Positions 8,518-16,968 of a stretch of 64,000 bases of DNA are shown here, piece by piece. The DNA is from Salinilacustrithrix flava (GTDB taxonomy: Bacteria > Actinomycetota > Acidimicrobiia > Acidimicrobiales > Salinilacustritrichaceae). Made by a program: the position numbers and the translations under genes. Below the pieces are notes generated by a model. That model had not been told where the DNA came from. It made no database searches and saw nothing but the letters and a program-made list of their open reading frames with translations. Every line of letters starts with the position of its first letter. Positions within the stretch are counted from its first letter, which is position 1. The DNA lies in the NCBI GenBank assembly GCA_024128875.1, contig JAMYFF010000009.1:124001-188000 (forward strand), in the 5' to 3' direction.

Positions 8518-9469
8518 ACCCACCTCCGTCAAGATCGACCCCGCCGCCGGCGAAGGCCCCGACGCCGCGCTCCGCCACGACGACCCCGACGGCACGGTCA
8601 CGCTGTCCAAGACCAAGCGCCTCGGTCCCATCGGGTGGCTGGCCATCATCTGGCTGGGCCTCGTGGCCCTGATGGCCTTCGTGCCCCAGCTCTTCCCCGT
8701 GCCGGGACTCACCGAGCGGTTCCCCGACGCGCTCCGCGACCGCGACTTCGGACCGACCGCGGGCCACCCGCTCGGCTTCGACACCTCCGGGCGCGACCTG
8801 CTCTCCAAGCTCGTCTACGGCACGCGCGCCTCGATGATCGTGAGCGTGCTCGCCGTCACCTTCGGGCTCATCGTCGGCGGCACCTTCGGCCTGATCGCCG
8901 GCTACTTCCGCGGCAAGATCGACACCGTCATCACCAACGCGTTCAACGTGGGCCTCGCCATCCCCCAGCTGGTGCTCGCGATCACGCTCGCCGCGGTCTT
9001 CGCCAGCGACGCCAACGCCGGCTACGGCCAGCGCGTCCTGGTCGTCACCTTCGCCATCGGCTTCGCCTCCATCCCGATCCTCGGGCGCATCACGCGGGCC
9101 AACACGCTCACGTGGGCCAACCGCGAGTTCGTGATGGCCGCCAAGACCGTCGGGGCCAGGACGCCCCGCATCATCATCCGCGAGGTCCTGCCCAACGTGG
9201 CCCCGGCCATGTTCTCGATCGCCCTGCTGGGCATCGCCATCGCCATCGTCGTCGAGGGCGGCCTCGCCCTGATCGGCGTCGGCATCCCGGCCGACATCAC
9301 CTCGCCGTCGTGGGGCAACCTCATCGCCACCGGGCGGTCCCAGATGCTGCTCGGCGAGGCCGCGCAGGTGATGACTGCATCGCTGATGGTGTTCTTCACC
9401 GTCCTCAGCCTCAACTACCTGGGCGACGTCGTGCGGGCACGCTTCGACGTCCGCGACAGCGCACTCTGA
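8504..9469 (+). CDS. Peptide ABC transporter permease, DppC type
   Basis: Second permease of the transporter, 321 residues, DppC/OppC family. The protein has a charged cytoplasmic N-terminus of about 40 residues, a first helix (IGWLAIIWLGLVALMAFVPQ) and the family segment HPLGFDTSGRDLLSKLVYGTRAS. Further helices follow, and the EAA loop is EFVMAAKTVGARTPRIIIRE. The GTG start lies inside the end of the preceding permease gene. It forms the heterodimeric channel with the product of the 7567 gene. Confidence 0.92.
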   Translation: MPEVEPTSVKIDPAAGEGPDAALRHDDPDGTVTLSKTKRLGPIGWLAIIWLGLVALMAFVPQLFPVPGLTERFPDALRDRDFGPTAGHPLGFDTSGRDLLSKLVYGTRASMIVSVLAVTFGLIVGGTFGLIAGYFRGKIDTVITNAFNVGLAIPQLVLAITLAAVFASDANAGYGQRVLVVTFAIGFASIPILGRITRANTLTWANREFVMAAKTVGARTPRIIIREVLPNVAPAMFSIALLGIAIAIVVEGGLALIGVGIPADITSPSWGNLIATGRSQMLLGEAAQVMTASLMVFFTVLSLNYLGDVVRARFDVRDSAL

Positions 9470-9492
9470 CCAAGAAGGAAACAGGGGGGAAC

Positions 9493-10596
9493 GTGGCCCG
9501 ACGTCGCATCGTCGCCGAACCATCGAAGGACCAGACCGAGCCGCTGCTCGTCGTGGACGACCTGCACACCACGTTCCGGACGCCGTCCGGACGGGTGCGG
9601 GCCGTCAACGGGGTGAGCTTCGAGCTGAAGCAGGGCCGCACGCTCGGCATCGTGGGCGAGTCCGGCTCCGGCAAGTCGGTGCTGTCCCGCACCATCATGG
9701 GGCTGCTCCCGTCGAACAACGTGGAGGTGACCGGCTCGGCCCGCTACCGCGGGAACGAGCTGGTCGGCGCCAAGTCCAGCGTGCTGCGGTCCCTGTGGGG
9801 GTCGGAGCTGTCGATGATCTTCCAGGACCCGATGACCTCGCTGAACCCGGTCATGCGGATCGGCAAGCAGATCACCGAGGTTCTGCGCCACCACCTCGAC
9901 ATGAGCAACGACGAGGCCGAGGACATGGCCGTGTCCCTGCTCCGCTCGGTGAAGATCCCCGAGCCCGAGAAGCGGGTGCGCCAGTACCCCCACGAGCTGT
10001 CCGGCGGCATGCGCCAGCGCGTCGTCATCGCCGTCGCCCTGGCCTGCGGCCCCCACCTGCTGTTCGCCGACGAGCCCACGACGGCCCTCGACGTGACCGT
10101 GCAGGCCCAGATCCTCGACCTGCTCGACGAGCAGCAGCGCGAGCGCTTCATGTCGATGGTGCTGGTCACCCACGACCTCGGCGTCGTCGCCGGCCGGGCC
10201 CACGACATCGCGGTGATGTACGCCGGCCGCATCGTGGAGATGGCCCCGACGCGGACGCTGTTCCAGAACATGCGCATGCCGTACACCCAGGCGCTGTTCG
10301 AGTCGATCCCCAAGCTCGACCTGCCGAGCCACACCCGGCTCACGGTCATTCCCGGTCGACCGCCGGACCTCGTGAACCCGCCGACGGGGTGCTCCTTCGC
10401 CCCCCGCTGCGAGCGGGCCCAGGCCCGGTGCCTCGAGGAGCAGCCACCGCTGATGGAGGCCGAGACGCCCGACCACCGCTACGCCTGCTTCTACCCCGTC
10501 GGCACCCCCGAGGGTGACGAGGCGCTGGCCGAGAACCGACGTCGCGGGTACCAGGCCGCCGGCGTCCCCGTGATGATCCAGGAGAAGGCGAGCTGA
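9493..10596 (+). CDS. Peptide ABC transporter ATP-binding protein, DppD type
   Basis: First ATPase of the dipeptide/oligopeptide transporter, 367 residues. Walker A is GESGSGKS (about residues 55-62), the signature is LSGGMRQRV (about 169) and Walker B with the following Glu is LLFADEPT. The C-terminal oligopeptide/dipeptide transporter extension contains GCSFAPRCERAQARC, which in this family can hold an iron-sulfur cluster. GTG start with a GGGGGGA ribosome-binding site. It ends one base into the next ATPase gene. Confidence 0.93.
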   Translation: MARRRIVAEPSKDQTEPLLVVDDLHTTFRTPSGRVRAVNGVSFELKQGRTLGIVGESGSGKSVLSRTIMGLLPSNNVEVTGSARYRGNELVGAKSSVLRSLWGSELSMIFQDPMTSLNPVMRIGKQITEVLRHHLDMSNDEAEDMAVSLLRSVKIPEPEKRVRQYPHELSGGMRQRVVIAVALACGPHLLFADEPTTALDVTVQAQILDLLDEQQRERFMSMVLVTHDLGVVAGRAHDIAVMYAGRIVEMAPTRTLFQNMRMPYTQALFESIPKLDLPSHTRLTVIPGRPPDLVNPPTGCSFAPRCERAQARCLEEQPPLMEAETPDHRYACFYPVGTPEGDEALAENRRRGYQAAGVPVMIQEKAS

Positions 10597-11633
10597 TGGC
10601 TGGTACCGGTACCGCGCACCTCCGACCCGAGGCTGACGTCCTCCTGCGGGTCGAGGACCTGCGAGTCGAGTTCCCCTCCGGCCGTGGCCGGGTCGTCCAC
10701 GCCGTGTCCGACATCAGCTTCGACATCGCACCCGGCGAGACCCTCGGCCTCGTGGGCGAGTCGGGGTGCGGCAAGTCGACCACGGGCAAGGCCATCATGC
10801 GCCTCAACCCGATCACCTCGGGCCGCGTCGTCTTCGACGGCCGCGACCTGGCCAAGCTGAGCGGTTCCGAGCTGCGCAAGGTCCGCCCCGAGCTGCAGAT
10901 GATCTTCCAGGACCCGGTGTCCTCGATCAACCCGCGGCGCCGGATCTTCGACGTGGTCGCCGAGCCGCTCAAGGTCTGGGACCGCATGGACGGCGCCGAG
11001 GAGCTCATCGACCGGGTGCTCGACGACGTCGGGCTCACCCCCGAGATCGCCAAGCCCAAGCGGCGCCACGAGTTCTCCGGCGGCCAGTGCCAGCGCATCT
11101 GCATCGCCCGCGCCCTGGTGCTCGATCCCAAGCTGATCATCTGCGACGAGCCGGTGTCCGCGCTCGACGTGTCCGTGCAGGCCCAGATCCTGAACGTCCT
11201 CGAGGACATGAAGGAGCGCTACGGCCTCACGATGATGTTCATCGCCCACGACCTCGCCGTGGTGAAGAACATCTCGGACCGGGTCGCGGTGATGTACCTC
11301 GGCAAGATGTGCGAGGTGGCGTCGCCCGACGACCTGTTCGCCAGCCCGGCCCACCCGTACACGGCGACGCTGCTGTCGGCGATCCCGATCCCCGACCCCG
11401 ACGTCGTCCCCTCCGCCATGGACCTCGACGGCGAGCTCCCGTCCCCGCTCGACCCGCCGTCGGGGTGCCGGTTCCGCACGCGCTGCCCACGAGCCGCCGA
11501 GCGATGCACCACCGAGGAGCCGCTCGTGCGCGAGGTCGGCCCCGACCACTACGTCGCCTGCCACTTCCCGCTCGTCGGCGAGGAGGCACCTCCCGAAGCA
11601 TCCACTCCGGTGGAGGTCGGATCCCAGCAGTGA
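10596..11633 (+). CDS. Peptide ABC transporter ATP-binding protein, DppF type
   Basis: Second ATPase, 345 residues. It shows Walker A GESGCGKST, the signature FSGGQCQRICIARAL, Walker B LIICDEPVSALDVSVQ and the C-terminal Cys-bearing extension GCRFRTRCPRAAERC. Its ATG overlaps the stop of the preceding ATPase gene (TGATG). Together they should form the heterodimeric motor. As the second peptide-transporter locus (47125-50828) has no ATPases, this pair may also energise that permease pair; this is inference. Confidence 0.93.
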   Translation: MAGTGTAHLRPEADVLLRVEDLRVEFPSGRGRVVHAVSDISFDIAPGETLGLVGESGCGKSTTGKAIMRLNPITSGRVVFDGRDLAKLSGSELRKVRPELQMIFQDPVSSINPRRRIFDVVAEPLKVWDRMDGAEELIDRVLDDVGLTPEIAKPKRRHEFSGGQCQRICIARALVLDPKLIICDEPVSALDVSVQAQILNVLEDMKERYGLTMMFIAHDLAVVKNISDRVAVMYLGKMCEVASPDDLFASPAHPYTATLLSAIPIPDPDVVPSAMDLDGELPSPLDPPSGCRFRTRCPRAAERCTTEEPLVREVGPDHYVACHFPLVGEEAPPEASTPVEVGSQQ

Positions 11634-11661
11634 TCGACCGGCCGGAGGGGGGACCGAGGCC

Positions 11662-12273
11662 GTGGTGAGCGAACAACGCAGATCGAGGACGCGGCTCGAC
11701 CCCGCGGTCCGGCGACGTCAGATCGCCGAGGCTGCGGCGCGGGTCTTCGCCGAGCACGACCCGAGCGAGGTCTCCTTCGAGCTGATCGCCGACGAAGCCG
11801 GCGTGTCGCGCAGCCTCGTCTACTCCTACTTCGGTGACCGCGGCAGCCTGTTCGCCGCCGCGTACAACCACGAGCTCGAGCGGCTCGACACCGAGATCGA
11901 CGGCGCGCTCGAGTCCCTCGGCTCGGACCGGGAACGGCTGGCCCGGGCCGTGTCTGCGTACCTCGGGTTCGCGTGGCGGCACCGCACGTCCTGGCAGCTC
12001 ATCGCGTCGGCCAGCTCGTCGCGCCACCCGGCCGTGCGCGAGGCGATCCAGGCCCGCACCGACCGCATCGCGGCGTCGATCACCGACACCCCCGAGGCCC
12101 GGCTCCTCGTCCGCGGGGTGATCGGCATGCTCGAAGCAGCGGCGATCCACACCCTGGAGAACGATGAGGTCGATCCCGACGGGCTCGCCGAGCTGCTCAC
12201 CCAGATCATCTGGGACGGCATCTCCTCCCTCGACGGGAACGGCCCCCGCGCCCCGGAGGCACCGCCGGAGTAG
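11662..12273 (+). CDS. TetR/AcrR family transcriptional regulator
   Basis: A 203-residue regulator with the TetR N-terminal DNA-binding domain (about residues 14-65): RRRQIAEAAARVFAEHD, then FELIADEAGVSRSLVYSYF and GSLFAAAYNHE. The C-terminal helical ligand-binding half is poorly conserved, as usual. GTG start after a GGAGGGGGG ribosome-binding site, 28 bases downstream of the last transporter gene and in the same direction, so it is probably in the same operon. The matching palindromes at 5664-5681 and 47036-47053 are plausible target sites, which would make it a shared regulator of both peptide transporters. The ligand is unknown. Confidence 0.9.
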   Translation: MVSEQRRSRTRLDPAVRRRQIAEAAARVFAEHDPSEVSFELIADEAGVSRSLVYSYFGDRGSLFAAAYNHELERLDTEIDGALESLGSDRERLARAVSAYLGFAWRHRTSWQLIASASSSRHPAVREAIQARTDRIAASITDTPEARLLVRGVIGMLEAAAIHTLENDEVDPDGLAELLTQIIWDGISSLDGNGPRAPEAPPE

Positions 12274-12377
12274 GCCGCCGGAGCCGAGCCGAAGGCGAGG
12301 CGACCCATGTCACGGTGCCCTGTGGCGGCGGAGCCGCCAGAACCGATCCGAGGTGGGACGCAACCGTCCGGTACACC

Positions 12378-12391
12378 TACAGTCGCGCTCC
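12378..12391 (+). promoter_or_regulatory. Leaderless-type promoter of the cyclophilin gene
   Basis: TACAGT (12378-12383) ends eight bases before the ATG. A weak GGGACG lies 17 bases upstream at the -35 position (12355-12360). No Shine-Dalgarno sequence precedes the start. Confidence 0.5.
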
Positions 12392-12868
12392 ATGGCCAAG
12401 CCCTACGACATGCAGATCGACCTCGACACCGTCTACGAGGTCACCATCGACACCGACAAGGGCACGATCGTCGGCGACCTCGACCCCCAGCTCGCCCCCA
12501 AGACGGTGAACGAGTTCGTCAGCAAGGCCCGCGACGGCTTCTACGACGGCCTCACGTTCCACCGCGTCGTGCCCGACTTCGTCATCCAGGGCGGCGACCC
12601 CGAGGGCACCGGCCGCGGCGGCCCGGGCTACAAGTTCGAGGACGAGCCGGTGAAGGGCGAGTACACCGAGGGCGCGTTCGCCATGGCCAACGCCGGCCCG
12701 AACACCAACGGCAGCCAGTTCTTCATCACCATCGACGACTGCACCCGCAAGCTGGACAAGCTCTACAACCTGTTCGGCTACGTCACCCAGGGCATGGACG
12801 TCGCCAAGTCCATCGCTGTGGGCGACACCATGAAGACGGTCGAGATCGAGGAGAAGCCCCGCTCCTAG
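12392..12868 (+). CDS. Peptidyl-prolyl cis-trans isomerase (cyclophilin)
   Basis: Cyclophilin-type prolyl isomerase of 158 residues that helps protein folding in the cytoplasm; there is no signal peptide. The core segments are all present: FVSKARDGFYDGLTFHRVV with the catalytic Arg, FVIQGGDPEGTGRGGPGY, GAFAMANAGPNTNGSQFFI and LDKLYNLFGYVTQGMDV. It is a single-domain protein, and its length fits the bacterial family. The TAG stop overlaps the TAG of the convergent gene in a CTAG palindrome (12865-12868), so there is no room between them for a conventional terminator. Confidence 0.95.
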   Translation: MAKPYDMQIDLDTVYEVTIDTDKGTIVGDLDPQLAPKTVNEFVSKARDGFYDGLTFHRVVPDFVIQGGDPEGTGRGGPGYKFEDEPVKGEYTEGAFAMANAGPNTNGSQFFITIDDCTRKLDKLYNLFGYVTQGMDVAKSIAVGDTMKTVEIEEKPRS

Positions 12869-13689
12869 CGGTTCTGGAACTCGGGGGGCCGCTTCCCGAG
12901 GAAGGCCTGGATCGCCTCGGTCGAGTCCTCGGTGAACGACGACAGGATCTGGGTGCGGTTCTCCAGGTCGATGCCGGCCTGCAGGCTCGGGATCTCGAGC
13001 TGGCTCCACATCACCTCCTTGGTCATCCAGACCCCGAAGGGGCTGTTGGCCACGACGTTGTCGGCGATCTCGAGGGCGGCGTCCACCACGGCGCCGTCCT
13101 CGACGACCTTGGTGACGAGGCCGAGGTCGTCGGCCTCCTGCGCGTCGAAGATGCGCCCGGTGAGCAGCAGCTCGAAGGCCCGGCCGGCGCCGATGAGCCG
13201 GGGCAGCATCCAGCTCACCCCGATGTCGCAGCCGGAGAGGCCGATGCGCACGAAGGCCACGTTGAAGCGGGCCGACGTGGCGCACACGCGCACGTCGGCG
13301 CCGAGCGCGAGGGCGAAGCCGCCCCCGGCCGCCGGTCCGTTCACCGCCGCGATCACCGGCACCTTCAGCGAGCGCAGGTGCGGGATCAGGGTGGCGATGT
13401 GCTGCTGGGTGGCCAGGCCGCGCTGGGGGCGACCGAGCTCCTCGGTGCCGGGCACCGCCGCGCTGCCCTTCAGGTCGAGCCCGGCGCAGAACCCCCGGCC
13501 GGCGCCGGTGAGGATCACGCAGCGCAGGTCCGGGTCGGCGGCGACCTCGTCGAAGCGGTCGTGCAGCTCGGACACCAGCTGGTGGTCCATCGCGTTGAGG
13601 CGCTCGGGGCGGTTCATCGTCAGCAGGCGCACGCCGGGTCGGATGTCCTCGGCGAGCACTGTGGTCAGGTCGGCGGAGGGAGTGGCCAT
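12865..13689 (-). CDS. Enoyl-CoA hydratase/isomerase (crotonase family)
   Basis: Crotonase-family protein of 274 residues. It shows VRLLTMNRPERLNAMDHQLV, GAGRGFCAGLDLKG, VIAAVNGPAAGGGFALALGAD and GLSGCDIGVSWMLPRLIGAGRAFELLLTGR. It belongs to the same fold family as the 3115-3936 gene but is clearly distinct from it. Only 16 bases separate its ATG from the GTG of the divergent acyl-CoA synthetase, so the two are likely co-regulated for fatty-acid or related acyl-CoA degradation. An AAGTAT hexamer on the minus strand ends six bases before the ATG. Confidence 0.92.
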   Translation of the reverse strand: MATPSADLTTVLAEDIRPGVRLLTMNRPERLNAMDHQLVSELHDRFDEVAADPDLRCVILTGAGRGFCAGLDLKGSAAVPGTEELGRPQRGLATQQHIATLIPHLRSLKVPVIAAVNGPAAGGGFALALGADVRVCATSARFNVAFVRIGLSGCDIGVSWMLPRLIGAGRAFELLLTGRIFDAQEADDLGLVTKVVEDGAVVDAALEIADNVVANSPFGVWMTKEVMWSQLEIPSLQAGIDLENRTQILSSFTEDSTEAIQAFLGKRPPEFQNR

Positions 13690-13694
13690 CGGTG

Positions 13695-13701
13695 CATACT
13701 T
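13695..13701. promoter_or_regulatory. Overlapping divergent -10 hexamers, bidirectional promoter
   Basis: In the sequence CATACTT, CATACT on the plus strand (13695-13700) ends five bases before the GTG at 13706. AAGTAT on the minus strand (13701-13696) ends six bases before the ATG at 13689. The two opposing hexamers share five base pairs. Any -35 contact must lie within the opposite reading frame. Confidence 0.5.
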
Positions 13702-13705
13702 CCAT

Positions 13706-15358
13706 GTGCCCGACCCCAGCCCCGTCGCCGCCGACGAGCACGCCATCGCCACCCTGCAGGAGGCCATCGCCGAGGTCGTGCCCGACCGCGAGTGCATCGT
13801 GTGGCGGGATCGCAGGCTCACCTGGCGCGAGGTCACCGAGCGGTCGCGGCGCCTGGCCAACGGCCTCCTCGACGCCGGGGTCGGCGGCGAGGTGGTGCAC
13901 GACGACGACGCGCCGGGCTGGGTCAGCCCTCACGACCACATCGCCCTCTACCTCACGAACGGCAACGAGTACCTCGAGGCGATGCTCGGCGCGTGGAAGG
14001 CCGGCGCCGCAGCCATCAACGTCAACTACCGCTACACCGCCGAGGAGCTCGCCTTCGTGCTGGCCGATGCCGGTGCGGTCGCCGTCGTGTACCACGCCCG
14101 CTTCGCCCCCGTGCTCGCCGCCGCGCTCCCGCACGTGGCCTCGGTGCGGCTGCTCGTCGTGGTCGACGACGGCAGCGGGACCGAACCGATCGAGGGCTCG
14201 GTCGGCTACGAGGCGTTCCTCGCTGCGGCCGACGCGGGACGTCCGGGCGTGACCTGGTCCCCCAGCGACCGCTACGTCGTCTACACCGGCGGCACCACCG
14301 GGAACCCCAAGGGTGTCCTGTGGCGCCAGGGCGACTTCCTCCACACCGCCCTCGGGATCCGCGGCAGCCAGGCGGAGCTGGTCGAGCGGGCCCGTCGCCC
14401 GGATCGACCGCGTGCGCTCCCCGCTCCCCCGTTCATGCACGGCGCGGCCCACTGGAACGCGCTGTCCTGCCTGCTCGCCGGCGGCACGGTGGTCATCCAG
14501 CACGACACCGACCACCTCGATCCGGCCGACGTCCTGGACACGTGCGAGCGGGAGCACGTGTCGTCGCTGCTCATCGTGGGCGACGCGTTCGCCCGGCCGC
14601 TGCTCGACGAGCTCCGCTGCAGCGACCGGGACCTGTCATCGCTTCGGGTGCTCATGACCGGCGGCGCCGTCCTCTCGCCGGCGATCAAGGCCCAGATCGT
14701 CGCCGAGCTGCCCACCCTGCGCATCGTCGACATCCTCGGCTCATCCGAGACGGGCCGCCACGGGCTGGCCAGCACCGACGCCGACGTCGGCGCCGAACCC
14801 GGCGTGTTCGCGCCGTCCGACACCACGGTGGTGCTCGACGAGACCCGAACCCGCCAGCTGGTGCCCGGCTCGCCCGAGCGGGGCTGGCTGGCCCAGCGGG
14901 GGCGGGTGCCGCTCGGCTACCTCGGCGACGAGGCCAAGACGCGGGACACGTTCCCCCGCGTCGACGGCGTCGTCCACGCCATCGCCGGCGACCGGGCCCG
15001 GCGGCGAGCCGACGGCGCGATCGAGCTCCTCGGGCGGGACTCGGTCACCATCAACACCGGCGGCGAGAAGGTCCATGCCGAGGAGGTCGAGCAGGCCCTC
15101 AAGGCCCACCCGGCCATCTACGACGCACTGGTCGTGGGCCGGCCGAGCGAGCGGTGGGGATCCGAGATCGTGGCGGTCGTCGCCCTCGACGCCCGGGCCG
15201 ATGGCCTCGATGTCGACGCGGTCCGGGCCGCGGCCGGCGAGCACCTTGCCCGGTACAAGCTGCCCAAGGCCTTCGTCGTGGTCGACCGCGTGCAGCGCAG
15301 CGCCAGCGGCAAGCCCGACTACGCCTGGGCCAGCCAGGTCGCCGCCGGGGAGGCCTGA
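13706..15358 (+). CDS. Acyl-CoA synthetase (AMP-dependent ligase)
   Basis: Adenylate-forming ligase of 550 residues in the fatty acyl-CoA synthetase group, which activates a carboxylic acid to its CoA thioester through an acyl-adenylate. The ATP-phosphate loop is YTGGTTGNPKG (about residues 193-203). The adenine-binding region is ILGSSETGRHG, and the hinge and C-terminal domain show INTGGEKVHAEEVEQAL. The C-terminal catalytic Lys is in SASGKPDYAWA. The divergent enoyl-CoA hydratase fits a shared acyl-CoA pathway, and the GNAT gene follows without a gap. The GTG at 13706 is the best in-frame start; an overlapping ATG at 13704 is out of frame. Chain-length preference cannot be judged. Confidence 0.93.
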   Translation: MPDPSPVAADEHAIATLQEAIAEVVPDRECIVWRDRRLTWREVTERSRRLANGLLDAGVGGEVVHDDDAPGWVSPHDHIALYLTNGNEYLEAMLGAWKAGAAAINVNYRYTAEELAFVLADAGAVAVVYHARFAPVLAAALPHVASVRLLVVVDDGSGTEPIEGSVGYEAFLAAADAGRPGVTWSPSDRYVVYTGGTTGNPKGVLWRQGDFLHTALGIRGSQAELVERARRPDRPRALPAPPFMHGAAHWNALSCLLAGGTVVIQHDTDHLDPADVLDTCEREHVSSLLIVGDAFARPLLDELRCSDRDLSSLRVLMTGGAVLSPAIKAQIVAELPTLRIVDILGSSETGRHGLASTDADVGAEPGVFAPSDTTVVLDETRTRQLVPGSPERGWLAQRGRVPLGYLGDEAKTRDTFPRVDGVVHAIAGDRARRRADGAIELLGRDSVTINTGGEKVHAEEVEQALKAHPAIYDALVVGRPSERWGSEIVAVVALDARADGLDVDAVRAAAGEHLARYKLPKAFVVVDRVQRSASGKPDYAWASQVAAGEA

Positions 15359-15901
15359 GTGCGTCGGGCCGTGGCCACCCGGCCGCACACGTACCTGCGC
15401 AAGCCGTCGGTGGCCGACGCCGAGGAGTTCGTGGCCCGCGTCGCGGAGAGCGAGCACCTCGAGCCGTGGGCGTTCCCGCCCGCCGACGTCGGCGCGTTCC
15501 GCCAGTGGCTCACGCGCGGCGAGCGACACGAGATCGAGCAGTTCCTCGTCTGCTCCCGGGAGGACGACGGCATCGCTGGCTTCGTGAACCTCAACGGCAT
15601 CCAGCGCGGCGCTGTGCAGCGGGCGACCGCCGGCTGGGCGGCTCTGTCGCCCTACGTCGGCCGGGGCCACCTCACCGACGGCGTCTCGATGGCCATCGAG
15701 GTCGCGTTCACCCAGATGCGGCTCCACCGCTTCGAGGCCGACATCCAGCCCGGCAACGAGCGCTCCCGGGCCCTGGCCCGGCGCTGCGGGCTCCGGCTGG
15801 AGGGCTACTCCCCCCGTCTGGTGCTCGTCGACGGGGACTGGCGCGACCACGAGCGGTGGGCGGTCAACGCCGAGGACTGGCGGGCCGCTCGCCGGTCCTG
15901 A
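15359..15901 (+). CDS. GNAT N-acetyltransferase, RimJ/RimL type
   Basis: A 180-residue Gcn5-related acetyltransferase of the RimJ/RimL group. YLRKPSVADAEEFVARVAE forms the first strand and helix. The acetyl-CoA pyrophosphate loop is at YVGRGHLTDGVSMAIEVAF, followed by LHRFEADIQPGNERSRALARRCG, the classic last motif. Its GTG begins in the base after the TGA of the acyl-CoA synthetase gene, so it is probably translationally coupled. In this family substrates are protein N-termini, amino acids or small amines; the real one is unknown. Confidence 0.9.
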   Translation: MRRAVATRPHTYLRKPSVADAEEFVARVAESEHLEPWAFPPADVGAFRQWLTRGERHEIEQFLVCSREDDGIAGFVNLNGIQRGAVQRATAGWAALSPYVGRGHLTDGVSMAIEVAFTQMRLHRFEADIQPGNERSRALARRCGLRLEGYSPRLVLVDGDWRDHERWAVNAEDWRAARRS

Positions 15902-15991
15902 GGGGCGCGGCGGTCCGCCCCGGTTTGGCCTCGCAGGGTGACGAAGCGGAGAATGTCACACCCCCCGGCAGGTCCGGAGGGAGCCTGCCTG

Positions 15992-16891
15992 ATGATCGCC
16001 CCGCCCAACACGCGTCGGCTGACGCTGTCCCGTCCGCTCGACCTGCGCCTCACCCTGGCCCCGACCCGGTACGGGAAGGGCGATCCGTCGTGCCTGCTCC
16101 GATCGGACGAGTGCTTCCGGGCCACCCGCACGCCGACGGGTCCGGCCACGGTGCACCTCGTCGTCCGCGACGGCGGCATCGAGGCCGAGGCCTGGGGACC
16201 GGGGGCCGACTGGGCCCTGGACCAGCTGCCGCTCCTCGTGGGCGAGCACGACGACCTGGAGGGCTTCGATCCTCGCACCGGGGTCGTGGCCGAGCTCGTC
16301 CGGCGCCACCCGGGGCTTCGCATCGGCGCCTCGCACCGGGTCATGGAGGCCCTGGTGCCGGCCGTGTGCGCCCACCAGGTCAGCGGCTTCGAGGGCAAGC
16401 GCGCCCACCGCCAGGTCATGCAGGCCTACGGCGAACCCGCACCCGGCCCCTCCGGCATCGAGCTGACCGTGCCTCCGGACCCGAGGATCCTCGCCAGCAC
16501 CAGCCACCACGACCTGCACCCCCTCGGGCTCGAACGGGCCCGCGCCGACGTGATCCGTCGTGCCGCTGCCCGCTCCGTCACGGTCGAGGCCGTGGTGGAC
16601 CAGTCCCCCGACGAGGCCGAGCACCGGCTCCGCTCCATCGCCGGCGTCGGCGCGTGGACGGCCGCCGTCGTGCGCCAGGTCGCCCTCGGGGACGCCGACG
16701 CCGTGCCGATGGGCGACGAGCGCAGCAAGCACCTGGTCGCCTGGGCGTTCCTCGGCGAGCCCCGCGGCACCGACGCCCAGATGCTGGAGCTGCTCGAGCC
16801 CTACCGCGGCCACCGCGGCCGGGTGCTGCGCCTCCTGCGGGCCGAGCGGCCCGCCCCCCACCGGGCCGGGGACGAGCACCGCAGCGCCTGA
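15992..16891 (+). CDS. DNA-3-methyladenine glycosylase, AlkA/HhH-GPD type
   Basis: HhH-GPD superfamily DNA glycosylase of about 299 residues, most like AlkA, which excises alkylated bases. The helix-hairpin-helix is LRSIAGVGAWTAAVV. It is followed by GDADAVPMGD, where the last Asp is at the catalytic position (compare PxxD in AlkA). The N-terminal half (RLTLSRPLDLRLTLAPTRYG) matches the AlkA-type domain, and VCAHQVSGFEGKRAHRQVM corresponds to the QQVS/A region. I chose the ATG at 15992 because GGAGGG lies about ten bases before it; earlier in-frame starts at 15938 (GTG) and 15953 (ATG) lack a good site. Confidence 0.85.
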   Translation: MIAPPNTRRLTLSRPLDLRLTLAPTRYGKGDPSCLLRSDECFRATRTPTGPATVHLVVRDGGIEAEAWGPGADWALDQLPLLVGEHDDLEGFDPRTGVVAELVRRHPGLRIGASHRVMEALVPAVCAHQVSGFEGKRAHRQVMQAYGEPAPGPSGIELTVPPDPRILASTSHHDLHPLGLERARADVIRRAAARSVTVEAVVDQSPDEAEHRLRSIAGVGAWTAAVVRQVALGDADAVPMGDERSKHLVAWAFLGEPRGTDAQMLELLEPYRGHRGRVLRLLRAERPAPHRAGDEHRSA

Positions 16892-16956
16892 GGCCACAGG
16901 CCCTGCACAGGCAAGTCACAGGGTTGTCCCTCTTCCTCCGCACAGGGCACCCCTCG

Positions 16957-16968
16957 TACGGTCAGCAC
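16957..16968 (+). promoter_or_regulatory. Leaderless-type -10 hexamer
   Basis: TACGGT (16957-16962) ends six bases before the ATG at 16969. No good -35 box is visible at the usual spacing, and no Shine-Dalgarno sequence is present. Confidence 0.4.

Noticed and set aside
15938..15991. Earlier starts for the AlkA-like gene (15938 and 15953)
   Set aside because: The extra residues have no family similarity, and neither start has a good ribosome-binding site, unlike the ATG at 15992.
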